A stretch of DNA of 22,678 bases from JAZTZP01 sp045637525 (GTDB lineage: Bacteria; Bacillota; Clostridia; UBA1381). Every line of letters starts with the position of its first letter. Position 1 is the stretch's first letter. The stretch is from positions 1 to 22,678 of the forward strand of contig JAZTZP010000108.1 of assembly GCA_045637525.1 (NCBI GenBank). The letters run 5' to 3'. The translations under genes were made by a program, and so were the position numbers. This document shows positions 14,379 to 22,650 of the stretch, piece by piece. The notes beneath the pieces were generated by a model that saw only the letters and a program-made list of their open reading frames with translations, searched no databases and had not been told where the DNA came from.

Positions 14379-14816
14379 ATGAATGATCATGTCAATCAAC
14401 TAACAGATTTGATCAGCGCTGAAATCAAAAAGCAATACAAAAGCGACCGCCAATTCGCACAAGCTATGAACATTCCGCCGACAACATTGTCAAGTATTCT
14501 TAAAAACGGTGTTAAGGGTACTGCATACAGCACAGTAATGGATATTTGCATGGCACTCGGTATAAGACTTATATATGACAACGGACCCCGCTATTTGGAC
14601 AAAAGAGCTTATGACGTACTTAATGAATATCAATCACTAGACGACCCCGGAAAGCAAGTTACAAAAGGCGTCATAAAGCGTGAAAAAGAGCGCATGAAAA
14701 ACGAAGAAGAGCGTCAGACTTTAATTAAATACGGCACAGAGCCGGCAGATACAAGACCTGCGCATGAAAAAATTGCCGAAATTAAAGAAACAATTAACTA
14801 TACAAACGAAAACTGA
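14379..14816 (+). CDS. XRE-family helix-turn-helix regulator
   Basis: This 145-residue protein has a Cro/CI-type helix-turn-helix at about residues 20-67 (YKSDRQFAQAMNIPPTTLSSIL, then YSTVMDICMALGIRL). A charged helical C-terminal part follows (YDVLNEYQSLDDPGKQVTKG, KREKERMKNEEERQT). It has no effector domain that I recognise. The ATG is preceded by AGAAAGGAAAG, a moderate ribosome binding site. The gene is transcribed alone from a strong promoter and ends in a strong terminator, so it is probably monocistronic. The palindrome in its leader suggests autoregulation. Its other targets are unknown. Confidence 0.8.
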   Translation: MNDHVNQLTDLISAEIKKQYKSDRQFAQAMNIPPTTLSSILKNGVKGTAYSTVMDICMALGIRLIYDNGPRYLDKRAYDVLNEYQSLDDPGKQVTKGVIKREKERMKNEEERQTLIKYGTEPADTRPAHEKIAEIKETINYTNEN

Positions 14817-14850
14817 TAAACTATTATAATAAATTGTTAAACGCTACTAA

Positions 14851-14891
14851 AAAATGCCGTCGCAGCCGTATGAGTTTGCGACGGCACATTT
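14851..14891 (+). terminator. terminator of the XRE gene
   Basis: TGCCGTCGCA (14855-14864) pairs perfectly with TGCGACGGCA (14877-14886) around a 12-base loop, followed by CATTTTCT. Confidence 0.8.
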
Positions 14892-14924
14892 TCTTGAAAA
14901 CACAACATTAAAACGGAGGATGAC

Positions 14925-16154
14925 ATGAAAACAAAACTTACATTAATTTCGTTTATACTATTTTTACTGCCACTTAGTGCATATGCCTATTCCCCGTATG
15001 TAAGCTTCACAGACGGGCGCACGCTTGATTTCAATCCCGATGTGTGGTGTACGGTAAATGATAAATTCATAGACTTCAATTCAAACGGCATTCCGTTTTT
15101 ATGCTACACAGAGAATCTGCCCGAAGGTTTAGTCAACTATATTCCGGTAAGAACGATTGCCGAAGCATTAGGACTTGATTTAAGCTATAACGACGCTTCA
15201 AAAGCAGTTGAGCTAAAAAACAAAGACACCGTAATGCGTTTTTATAACGACAATTCAGTAATAGAATATTTTGATGCCGCCTTTAACATTAAAGGCACAT
15301 CTGATTTTGCAACCGCAGCAGGTACGCTGTGCCCCGTCCGGATAATAGAAGACACTACATACGTGCCAATCCGCGTTGTAACGGAAAGCTTCGGATATTC
15401 AATTGATTTTAACAACAACCAGCTGATAATAGCCGACTCTCCGGAAAAGCTTGTTCCGCGCACAAAGGAAGACCTCGCAGTTACAGTGTCAATATACAAT
15501 ATGTATCCGGATATATCAATATCAAAAACCGCCTCATCAGCCGGACTTGATAAATTTTTAGAAAACAACGGTCTCTCAGATCTTACCGGATCAGTATGTC
15601 GCAGCAACTCAGGATGGACAATAGGTACGGCCGATACAGATATCCGTAAATTCAATATGGTAATCCCGGCTTCATATTCAGATATAGTATACTTCAAACC
15701 TGATGAAAACTCCTCCTGGACAAAGCTTAACGATGCAGAAAGTGCCGATAAAATCTATGCAGTATCTTCTGATGTCTGGGAAGCAAATTTTGAAAGCACA
15801 TCTGTTATTTTTGAAACACCGGCTGAAATAAAAGATACTATATACCGCCGCATATTTGAAAGTCTCGCAGCACAGATAACACTGCCGAAAAAAATGATGG
15901 TTGAAAAATACACTGCCTCATACAATCCCATTATAACCGACAAACCCTCCGACGCAGAGTTATATCGGATACAGGATTCAAAAACTCATGAAAACTATTA
16001 TGTACTCATATATGACGACAAAACAGAGTTTTTAGACAGCAGCATCTTTGCCGACATAAGCTTTAACGAAACCGTCACACTGTCTCTGCCGTCCCTGGCA
16101 AGTCTGACGGTATACTCTGAAATAATAATGGTTGATATTACAGATGATATTTAA
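14925..16154 (+). CDS. secreted stalk-domain (copper amine oxidase N-terminal-like) protein
   Basis: This 409-residue protein has a signal peptide (MKTKLTLISFILFLLPLSAYA, cleavage near 21). Residues ~60-155 carry the repeated stalk motif of the copper amine oxidase N-terminal family: YIPVRTIAEALGLDLSYND and later YVPIRVVTESFGYSIDFNN with LIIAD. In Firmicutes this fold is common in exported proteins and has no amine oxidase activity of its own. The remaining ~250 residues have no recognisable enzyme motif; strand-rich segments suggest an extracellular structural or binding role. The start has GGAGG 5 bases upstream. It is flanked by its own terminator. No SLH domain or LPXTG anchor is seen, so it may be released or held by another partner. 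Confidence 0.78.
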   Translation: MKTKLTLISFILFLLPLSAYAYSPYVSFTDGRTLDFNPDVWCTVNDKFIDFNSNGIPFLCYTENLPEGLVNYIPVRTIAEALGLDLSYNDASKAVELKNKDTVMRFYNDNSVIEYFDAAFNIKGTSDFATAAGTLCPVRIIEDTTYVPIRVVTESFGYSIDFNNNQLIIADSPEKLVPRTKEDLAVTVSIYNMYPDISISKTASSAGLDKFLENNGLSDLTGSVCRSNSGWTIGTADTDIRKFNMVIPASYSDIVYFKPDENSSWTKLNDAESADKIYAVSSDVWEANFESTSVIFETPAEIKDTIYRRIFESLAAQITLPKKMMVEKYTASYNPIITDKPSDAELYRIQDSKTHENYYVLIYDDKTEFLDSSIFADISFNETVTLSLPSLASLTVYSEIIMVDITDDI

Positions 16155-16180
16155 AAAAGGACTGTTTTCAGTCCTTTTTT
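16153..16180. terminator. bidirectional terminator
   Basis: A 12-bp perfect stem (16153-16164 with 16169-16180) with a TTTT loop lies between two convergent genes and overlaps both stop codons. Confidence 0.9.
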
Positions 16181-16388
16181 AAATATCATCATCTTCTTTT
16201 TTTCTTCGTTTTCTGAAAAAGTATTTCACTTTTCCGCCAAATCTCAAACCAACAACTATATGTGCCATTTGTTTACATACCGCACATGGCTGAACAAACG
16301 TATGGTAAACACAATCCTCACGTCCAAGATCTATATCATATTTTTCATTAATACATCTTCTGCACGTAGACTTCTCCCGAAACCCCAT
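16179..16388 (-). CDS. small cysteine-rich protein, probable zinc binder
   Basis: This 69-residue protein has cysteines at 9, 12, 26, 35 and 38 (CRRC, then PCAVC) and H43, a spacing that suits zinc binding. The C-terminus is strongly basic and then acidic (FFRKRRKKEDDDI). I chose the second ATG (16388) because GAGGTGA lies about 6 bases upstream; the first ATG (16394) directly abuts that site. The stop lies inside the shared terminator hairpin. I do not recognise the family. The basic tail could bind nucleic acid, but that is speculative. Confidence 0.6.
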   Translation of the reverse strand: MGFREKSTCRRCINEKYDIDLGREDCVYHTFVQPCAVCKQMAHIVVGLRFGGKVKYFFRKRRKKEDDDI

Positions 16389-16394
16389 CCTCAT

Positions 16395-16601
16395 TCACCT
16401 CGTATCAAAACATTAACATCCTTTTATTATTTTATCACAACGAACCTTTTATGTCAATAAGTTAATCTGATATTATTATAAATTCATATATTTTGTTCAA
16501 TATACGCCGTTAATTTTTATATAAAACCACATACAAATTATAGAAAACAGCCCGCAATGTGTTAAATTTTAAAAAAAGATTTATTTTTTTTTGAAAAAGA
16601 C
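16395..16601. other. AT-rich intergenic stretch
   Basis: I see no coding frame here with a ribosome binding site. The last ~60 bases (A and T runs from about 16566) lie directly upstream of the SRP RNA -35 and could act as an UP-type element. Confidence 0.4.
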
Positions 16602-16630
16602 TTGAATTTTATTAAAAAATGTAGTATACT
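16602..16630 (+). promoter_or_regulatory. promoter of the SRP RNA gene
   Basis: -35 TTGAAT (16602-16607), a 17-base spacer and -10 TATACT (16625-16630). Confidence 0.75.
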
Positions 16631-16650
16631 ATAATAGTTAACAAAAATAT

Positions 16651-16766
16651 ATGGCGATGATGACCGAGCCTGTGCGATCGGAGACTGTGAACCTTGTCAG
16701 ATGGGGAACCAAGCAGCAATAAGCAGACCCTTTGATGTGTTACAGTAAACTCGGTCGGAGCCTGCT
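16651..16766 (+). ncRNA. ffs: small bacterial signal recognition particle RNA (4.5S-type)
   Basis: The conserved core is present: GTCAG (16696-16700), a TGG/CCA stem capped by the GGAA tetraloop (16705-16708), and AAGCAGC on the 3' side. Outer stems pair GACCGAG (16662-16668) with CTCGGTC (16750-16756) and ACTGT (16684-16688) with ACAGT (16742-16746). The RNA forms the signal recognition particle with Ffh for membrane targeting. Its place just before dnaX-ybaB-recR is common in Firmicutes. The ends are approximate. It has the short form without an Alu domain. Confidence 0.85.
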
Positions 16767-16771
16767 TTTAA

Positions 16772-16796
16772 AAATCCGCCCTTAGGGGCTTTTTTA
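16772..16796 (+). terminator. terminator of the SRP RNA
   Basis: GCCC (16778-16781) pairs with GGGC (16786-16789) around TTAG, followed by a run of six T (16790-16795). The stem is short but the T run is good. Confidence 0.6.
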
Positions 16797-16849
16797 GATA
16801 AAACGCGAATTTTTGCCGTAAATTATAAATCCGGGAGGTGTGTACTTTA

Positions 16850-18652
16850 ATGGCTTATCAGGCTATATACAGAAAATGGCGGCCTTTAATTTTTGAAGAC
16901 ATAGTAGGCCAGGGGCATATTACCAAAACCCTGAAAAACCAGATTATTAACAACAAAATAGGTCATGCATATCTATTTTGCGGTACACGCGGCACCGGTA
17001 AAACAACAGCGGCAAAGGTATTTGCGCGTGCAGTAAACTGCGAAAACCCCAAAGACGGCAGTCCCTGCAACGAATGCGATGTATGCAAAGGCATCTTAGA
17101 CGGGTCTGTAATGGATATATCTGAAATAGACGCCGCTTCAAACAACGGTGTAGATAATATCAGGGAGCTCAGAGACGATACAAAATACGCATCAGCCGTA
17201 ACAAAATACCGTGTCTATATAATAGACGAGGTGCATATGCTGTCCTCGGGCGCATTCAATGCGCTTTTAAAAACGCTCGAAGAGCCTCCGGAGCATGTTA
17301 TATTCATATTGGCAACAACAGAAGCGCAAAAAATTCCGCAAACCATTCTTTCCCGCTGTCAGCGGTTTGATTTTAAAAGAATACGACCTGCGGATATTAT
17401 CCTTCGCTTTAAAGAAATCGCCTACGGCGACGGTCTTAACATAAGCGACGATGCATACACCCTTTTAGCAAGACTTGCCGACGGCCCAATGCGTGATGGA
17501 CTCAGTGTATTAGAGCGCGTGGCAGTATCGGGAGTAAATGATATTACAGCAAGCTCCATAATGGAAATACTGTCCATTGCAGATATCGATACAGAGTTTA
17601 AAATGGCAGATGCAATTACGTCAGGCAATTCAGAAGCTGTTTTTGAGATAATGGAAAATATCGTTTCATCGGGAAAGGATTTGCACGTTTTTATAAATGA
17701 TCTTATCGTGCATTTTCGAAATCTTCTTGTCTGCAAGCTCACTAAAGAGCCTGAAAAGCTGTTAGATTACAGCTCGGAGGAAATAGTCCTTTTCAAGTCC
17801 CAGGCTGAAAGAATTACAAACGAACGTATTTCCTTTGTAATAGAAGCCTTATCAACAGCCCGTGCAGAGCATAAATGGCTGAAAAGCCCGCGCGTTATGT
17901 ATGAGCTGGCACTCTTAAGGCTTTGCGTACCGGAGCTCGACTCAACCCAGGCGGCTATTTCGGACAGGCTTGCGGCAGTTGAAGATAAAATAAAAAACGG
18001 TGTAATTCGTGAAAAACAGGAAGAGAAAAAACCTGATCCCGAAACCAAACCTAAACAGGACAAAAAAAAAGTACCGTTAAAGCTCTATAACCCGTTGCCA
18101 CAGTCTATGAAGCATTCGGGCAATCCGATAGTAGGCGTTGCAAAGAAGTGGGATGTGTTTGCAAAATCAATAGCAAAGCCCCTGCCTCACAAGGCTCCGG
18201 CTTTATTAAACAGAAACATAACCATAGATGCAGATGGTATAATTATCCTTTTTGATAAAGGAAAGGAAGAATTTTTCAAACAGACAATCGACGAATCAAG
18301 GGACGCAATACAGTCGCATCTCCGTAAGCTTTCCGGCGTGGACTGTGCTTTAAAAACAGCATATCGGGACGAGATAGAAGACTATATCATAGATATATGG
18401 TCACTCCCTGCCCCGCCATCCGGCAGTACAACGGATGAGGCAGAGCCAAAAGACTCAGATCCGTTAAGCTCTGTACTGCATGATTTTGAAGATGTAGTAG
18501 AAGCTACCGACGAAAGTGAATTTCTCGGATACGACTCAGCCGATTCAAAATTCACTCAATCAGAAATAACAAACGAAAGCCCCGACGATGACGACGACCG
18601 GGAAGAATTTTTAGAAGAAAACGAACTCAACGCTCCCGTTGATAATGACTAA
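16850..18652 (+). CDS. dnaX: DNA polymerase III subunit gamma/tau
   Basis: This 600-residue protein is the ATPase of the clamp loader. It starts MAYQAIYRKWRP, the family N-terminus. Walker A is GTRGTGKT (45-52), the zinc module cysteines are C64, C73, C76 and C79, Walker B is IIDEVHML (124-131), sensor 1 is in LATTE (154-158), and the SRC arginine finger is R169. The region after ~380 is charged and ends in an acidic tail (DDDDDREEFLEENE), as in tau-type C-termini that vary between species. I chose ATG 16850 after GGGAGGTG; a GTG at 16838 lies within that site. A run of nine A (18062-18070, codons 405-407) could allow slippage to a shorter gamma form. The gene is first in the dnaX-ybaB-recR cluster. 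Confidence 0.95.
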   Translation: MAYQAIYRKWRPLIFEDIVGQGHITKTLKNQIINNKIGHAYLFCGTRGTGKTTAAKVFARAVNCENPKDGSPCNECDVCKGILDGSVMDISEIDAASNNGVDNIRELRDDTKYASAVTKYRVYIIDEVHMLSSGAFNALLKTLEEPPEHVIFILATTEAQKIPQTILSRCQRFDFKRIRPADIILRFKEIAYGDGLNISDDAYTLLARLADGPMRDGLSVLERVAVSGVNDITASSIMEILSIADIDTEFKMADAITSGNSEAVFEIMENIVSSGKDLHVFINDLIVHFRNLLVCKLTKEPEKLLDYSSEEIVLFKSQAERITNERISFVIEALSTARAEHKWLKSPRVMYELALLRLCVPELDSTQAAISDRLAAVEDKIKNGVIREKQEEKKPDPETKPKQDKKKVPLKLYNPLPQSMKHSGNPIVGVAKKWDVFAKSIAKPLPHKAPALLNRNITIDADGIIILFDKGKEEFFKQTIDESRDAIQSHLRKLSGVDCALKTAYRDEIEDYIIDIWSLPAPPSGSTTDEAEPKDSDPLSSVLHDFEDVVEATDESEFLGYDSADSKFTQSEITNESPDDDDDREEFLEENELNAPVDND

Positions 18653-18712
18653 CGTTAAAATCCGCATAATGCGGTAAAAAATATATGAAAATACAAATTT
18701 TGGAGGTTTACT

Positions 18713-19066
18713 ATGGGTAAATACAAAGGATTTGCCGGCGCAGGCATGAATTCAAACAGAAACATGAACAATGTCATCCGCCAGGCACAAAAAATGCAGG
18801 AAGAAATGGAAAAAGTTCAATCAGAGCTCGAAGAAAAAACAGTAGACGCATCAGTCGGCGGCGGTGTCGTATCAGTTGTTGTAAACGGAAAGAAAGAGCT
18901 TGTATCAATTGAAATCAAGCCGGAAGCAGTTGATCCGGACGATGTTGAAACATTACAGGATCTCGTTTTGGCAGCCGTAAACGAAGGAATTAAAAAAGCT
19001 GACGAAATGATGACTGAGGGCATGAGCGAAATCACCGGCGGACTCAATATCCCCGGACTTTTCTGA
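18713..19066 (+). CDS. ybaB: YbaB/EbfC family nucleoid-associated protein
   Basis: This 117-residue protein has the family core: a helix MNNVIRQAQKMQEEMEKVQSE, then a three-strand sheet (GGGVVSVVVNGKKELVSIEI) and a helix ETLQDLVLAAVNEGIKKADE. The ending GLNIPGLF is typical. The family binds DNA as a dimer and is almost always encoded between dnaX and recR. The ribosome binding site is TGGAGG. The N-terminal glycine/asparagine-rich stretch (about 18 residues) is longer than in E. coli, which is common in Clostridia. Confidence 0.93.
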   Translation: MGKYKGFAGAGMNSNRNMNNVIRQAQKMQEEMEKVQSELEEKTVDASVGGGVVSVVVNGKKELVSIEIKPEAVDPDDVETLQDLVLAAVNEGIKKADEMMTEGMSEITGGLNIPGLF

Positions 19067-19075
19067 TAAACAGTC

Positions 19076-19672
19076 ATGCATGAATCAAATATCGAGATAC
19101 TTATAGAAAGATTTCGTTCACTCCCCGGCATAGGCCGCAAAGGAGCGGAGCGGATTGCATTTCATATTCTTGAACACATGAGCAAAGACGAAGTTGAAAG
19201 CTTCACTCATGATATTTTAAAATCAAAAAACTCAGTATCGCTTTGTCCTGTCTGTCAGAACCTGACAACGCAAACGCCTTGCAAAATATGTGCCTCCGCA
19301 AAACGCGACAAAACTCTTGTATGCGTAGTGGAGCGCCCCGAGGACGTTTCAGCAATAGAAAGTACAAACGAATACACCGGCGTATACCATGTACTCCATG
19401 GAGCACTGTCTCCGATGGACGGCATCTCACCGGATGATTTAAAAATAAAAGAGCTTATACTTCGTGTGTCGAACGAGCCGATACAAGAAATAATCATGGC
19501 AACGAACCCGACAGTAAACGGAACAGCAACAGCAGTATATATCTCAAAGCTGTTGCAGCCGCTCGGTGTTAAAGTAACAAGAATAGCCCACGGCATACCA
19601 ATAGGCAGCGACCTTGAATATGCCGACAAAATAACGCTTATAAAAGCAATAGAAGGCCGTCAGGCCATGTGA
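19076..19672 (+). CDS. recR: recombination mediator protein RecR
   Basis: This 198-residue protein has the usual RecR length. It has a helix-hairpin-helix (RSLPGIGRKGAERIAF, 14-29), a four-cysteine zinc finger (C57, C60, C69, C72) and a Toprim domain from about residue 80 (VCVVERPEDVSAIE, then IIMATNPTVNGTATA). RecR acts with RecO (and RecF) to load RecA on gapped DNA. No clear ribosome binding site lies before the ATG at 19076, which is 9 bases after the ybaB stop, so translation is probably coupled to ybaB. Confidence 0.95.
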   Translation: MHESNIEILIERFRSLPGIGRKGAERIAFHILEHMSKDEVESFTHDILKSKNSVSLCPVCQNLTTQTPCKICASAKRDKTLVCVVERPEDVSAIESTNEYTGVYHVLHGALSPMDGISPDDLKIKELILRVSNEPIQEIIMATNPTVNGTATAVYISKLLQPLGVKVTRIAHGIPIGSDLEYADKITLIKAIEGRQAM

Positions 19673-19701
19673 AAAAGACAGACTCTCAAGTCTGTCTTTT
19701 T
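19672..19701. terminator. bidirectional terminator after recR
   Basis: A 13-bp perfect stem (19672-19684 with 19689-19701) with a CTCA loop ends in five T on the plus strand and five T on the minus strand. It lies between recR and the convergent GH95 gene. Confidence 0.9.
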
Positions 19702-19716
19702 AAAATACTCAAACCC

Positions 19717-22293
19717 TTAATCCCTTTTTTTGGAATTTACAATGTTTTTATATACATCAAGCTGCAGCTCGGTTGCATGATTTACTGCGCAAATTTCGCC
19801 CTCATTATCAACTGCCGCTTTATATACAATAACCTCTGCCTTATCAAAGTCATAGTCATCACAGTATGGCGATGTTACGCCTTTTGCTATGCATTCATAT
19901 ACCGGGCTTCCGTCAACCGCTCTGTACAGGTCGCAAGCTCCGCCCTTCCATTCTATTTTCAAGCCTTTATCTACGGTCAGATCATACGGCAAATCTTTCT
20001 TTATTCCCGGAGCAAATCCTGTTATTACATATTCCGCTCCGACCTCGGTTTCAAATTCTATACAAATGTCATGACGTATAAATTCTGTATCAGCACCGTT
20101 ATATGAAACCTTTAACCGGTCGTCCGCTCCCGTCTTAAATCTTAAAGTATTACCCTTTTTCGACTTAATCCTTACCTCGGTTGCAGTTTTATCCACCCAT
20201 TTCGCCGATACCTCAAAAGCGCCTCTTGCGGTAAGCCCCGAAAAGCTTCCCTTATCCCAGTAATCAGGCAACGTCGGCAGAACAGATATATACCCCTCAT
20301 GGCTTTGAAGAAGCATTTCGGCAATTCCCGATGTTGCACCAAAGTTTCCGTCTATCTGAAACGGCGGATGCTCATCCCATAAATTCGGGTTTGTCCTGTT
20401 TGCTATAAGCTCTTTAATAAGCTTATATGCATGATTTCCGTCACCCGTCCTCGCCCAGGCGTTAAGCCTGTGTGCTAAAGCCCAGCCGGTAGACTCATCG
20501 CCTCGTTCGGTAAGCGTAAGCTTTGCACAATCCAGCCATGCCGGAGTATTTGAGTTTATTATCGTACCCGGATAGAGTGCCATAAGCTGTGATATGTGCC
20601 TGTGCTTATACTCGCCAATCTCGCCGTAAAATTTTTCTTCACGATACTCCTTTATCTGTCCCGACCAGCCGATAAGCACAGGGTCATAATGCTCTGCCTG
20701 CTCTTTCTGAATTTCCAGACTCTTACAACTTTCACCCAATATCTCCGCTGCTTTTATGAAATCCCTGCCGTTTTCATACATCATCTGCTGATCAAACGCA
20801 CAGCCCACAGTCTGATAATACCTTCCGCCTTTTGTCCAGAATCCGTTATGCATCTGCTCCGGCGATGCTGAAAATGATGCAAGATATTTATCATCATATT
20901 TCTTAACCGTCTTAGTTAAAAATTCACTCATACCCTTTAATGCACCGTATGATACATTTTTAAGTATCTCCTCATCACGTGTAAAATCATAATATTCCCA
21001 AAACAGCTTCGACGTAAGTCCGCCCGTACCGGGCCCCGAATGTGCTCCGGGATATGAAATATAATATGGATATGCATGCGTACCAATAGTATATCCGCAT
21101 TCACCGGGAATGTAGTTTTCAGGATTTTTTTGTTTGATATACTCATCGGCATAAATACTTGCCTTTGCATTATACGCCCAAAAATAATCTGCATATGACT
21201 CAAACATCTCTAAAAGATTGGTATTAAACGCCGGCCAGTAATTCATCTGTACATTTATATTATGCCAGTATCCGCTTCCCCATGGCGACTGATCATGACA
21301 GTTCCATATTCCCTGCAAATTAGACGGCAAACATCCTTTTCTTGATGAAGAAATCAAGAGATACCTGCCATACTGGAAATACAAAGCTTCAAGATATTTA
21401 CTTCTCTCTCCGCTTTTATATCTTTTTAAAAGCTCATCTGTCGTGCACTCCGGCATTTCTTCACCTAAATCAAGCTCTACCCGTCCGAAAAACTCTGAAA
21501 AATCCTTAATATGATTTTCATAAAGCTCTTCATATGATTTTGCCGCCGCATCATCAACATATTTCTTTACTTTTTCATGCGGGTCTTCACCGAGTGTCTT
21601 TTTTGTTCTGTCATCTGTTATAAATACTTCACTGCAAAGCTTATAGTTTGTTCCGACTGCCATTATTATAACCGCACTTGTTGCACGTTTTACTTTTATA
21701 CCGGTCTCATAAGTTTCGGTTATTCCGTCGGTTATCACACGTATTCTTCCCTCAAAAACAACATTAAAATAATTCATTCTTCCGCGAAGTATTATGTCGT
21801 TTTCATCTGTTGATACCATACCTTCTTTTCCGCATAAATCACCCGGCTGTGTTGAATAATCCTTAATATAAGGAATTTCAGGACACACATCTAACTCCAG
21901 CGCCTTCTCTTCCGAACTCATAAACCGTACAACAAGCACCTTATCCGGATAAGATGTAAAATATTCCCTTGTATACTTCACTCCGTTATATTTATATTCA
22001 GTGTATGCAACAGCATTGTCAAGACTTAATCCTCTCTCATACTCCAAAACTTCTTCATGCGGAAATTTTATATACACCTCCGCAAAATTATTGAGTCCGC
22101 CGGTATCATCAGGCAACGGAGCGAGATATTGAGGATTTAAAAGTGAATTTTCCGTAATCTGTATTCGTTCACGTGATACGATTCCAAATATATTTGCACC
22201 CATATAACCGTTTCCGATCGGAATGGAATATTCCTCCCATCCCTTCGCACTGTCAGGTGCCTCTTTATCATATTTTAAATTTAAAGATAACAT
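19717..22293 (-). CDS. GH95 family glycoside hydrolase, probable alpha-L-fucosidase
   Basis: The protein (858 residues from ATG 22293) matches family GH95. The N-terminus has WEEYSIPIGNGYMGANIFG and RERIQITENSLL. Numbering from a possible upstream ATG at 22320, later motifs are LPSNLQGIWN (331-340), NINVQMNYW (354-362), SASPE (484-488), HRHISQL (573-579), STGWALAHRLNAWARTGDG (610-628) and FQIDGNFGATSG (654-665). By family knowledge the catalytic residues of the Bifidobacterium fucosidase correspond to E488, D657, N354 and N356, all present. Most GH95 enzymes release alpha-1,2-linked L-fucose; some act on L-galactose. There is no signal peptide, so it is likely cytoplasmic. The start is uncertain: the -10 box lies 8 bases before ATG 22320, which would make that start leaderless. 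Confidence 0.88.
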   Translation of the reverse strand: MLSLNLKYDKEAPDSAKGWEEYSIPIGNGYMGANIFGIVSRERIQITENSLLNPQYLAPLPDDTGGLNNFAEVYIKFPHEEVLEYERGLSLDNAVAYTEYKYNGVKYTREYFTSYPDKVLVVRFMSSEEKALELDVCPEIPYIKDYSTQPGDLCGKEGMVSTDENDIILRGRMNYFNVVFEGRIRVITDGITETYETGIKVKRATSAVIIMAVGTNYKLCSEVFITDDRTKKTLGEDPHEKVKKYVDDAAAKSYEELYENHIKDFSEFFGRVELDLGEEMPECTTDELLKRYKSGERSKYLEALYFQYGRYLLISSSRKGCLPSNLQGIWNCHDQSPWGSGYWHNINVQMNYWPAFNTNLLEMFESYADYFWAYNAKASIYADEYIKQKNPENYIPGECGYTIGTHAYPYYISYPGAHSGPGTGGLTSKLFWEYYDFTRDEEILKNVSYGALKGMSEFLTKTVKKYDDKYLASFSASPEQMHNGFWTKGGRYYQTVGCAFDQQMMYENGRDFIKAAEILGESCKSLEIQKEQAEHYDPVLIGWSGQIKEYREEKFYGEIGEYKHRHISQLMALYPGTIINSNTPAWLDCAKLTLTERGDESTGWALAHRLNAWARTGDGNHAYKLIKELIANRTNPNLWDEHPPFQIDGNFGATSGIAEMLLQSHEGYISVLPTLPDYWDKGSFSGLTARGAFEVSAKWVDKTATEVRIKSKKGNTLRFKTGADDRLKVSYNGADTEFIRHDICIEFETEVGAEYVITGFAPGIKKDLPYDLTVDKGLKIEWKGGACDLYRAVDGSPVYECIAKGVTSPYCDDYDFDKAEVIVYKAAVDNEGEICAVNHATELQLDVYKNIVNSKKRD

Positions 22294-22327
22294 TTCCAAT
22301 CTCGCTTTCTTTAGTTTCATTTATCTT

Positions 22328-22387
22328 ATTGTAACACATATACACCCAAAAATCAATAGCATTTTTTATATATTTATAGCATTTTTT
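22328..22387 (-). promoter_or_regulatory. promoter of the GH95 gene with two upstream direct repeats
   Basis: On the minus strand, -35 TTGATT (22356-22351), a 17-base spacer and -10 TACAAT (22333-22328). ATAGCATTTTTT (plus strand) occurs at 22356-22367 and 22376-22387, a 20-bp period that abuts the -35. Direct half-sites in this position suit an AraC-type activator. Confidence 0.6.
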
Positions 22388-22600
22388 TAATTGTGTTTAT
22401 CCGCTTGCCTTAACTAAGATCCGGCAAAGCCTATTTTCTATGACTTCTATTTATCAATATTTTTTATTTGTGAAACAGCCTATAATTTTAATTACAAAAA
22501 TTTGTAAATTCTCTACGTGGCTTCCTCAATAAGCGTCATTGTAAAACAGAAAGTTGTCTCGGTGAAGAGTAGAAAAAAACAGGACAATCTAAAATCCAAG
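22388..22600. other. non-coding stretch upstream of the GH95 gene
   Basis: I see no frame with a ribosome binding site in this stretch. It lies largely between the arms of the long-range inverted repeat at 22401-22420 and 22594-22613. Confidence 0.35.
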
Positions 22601-22650
22601 TTAAGGCAAACGGTGCGGCCTTTCCCTTCGCATCAGACGCGCCGTTTGCC
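22401..22650. repeat. nested inverted repeats at the right edge
   Basis: CCGCTTGCCTTAACTAAGAT (22401-22420) matches the reverse complement of 22594-22613 at 17 of 20 bases, with an 11-base perfect core. Its right arm overlaps a second, 13-bp hairpin (22605-22617 with 22638-22650, one wobble). The same arm can pair with either partner. No T run follows the hairpin, so it is not a clear terminator. Confidence 0.6.

Noticed and set aside
15242..15697. 151-codon minus-strand frame
   Set aside because: It is antisense within the stalk-domain gene, which has a signal peptide and recognisable motifs on the plus strand.
19255..19629. 124-codon minus-strand frame
   Set aside because: It is antisense to recR, whose identity is certain.
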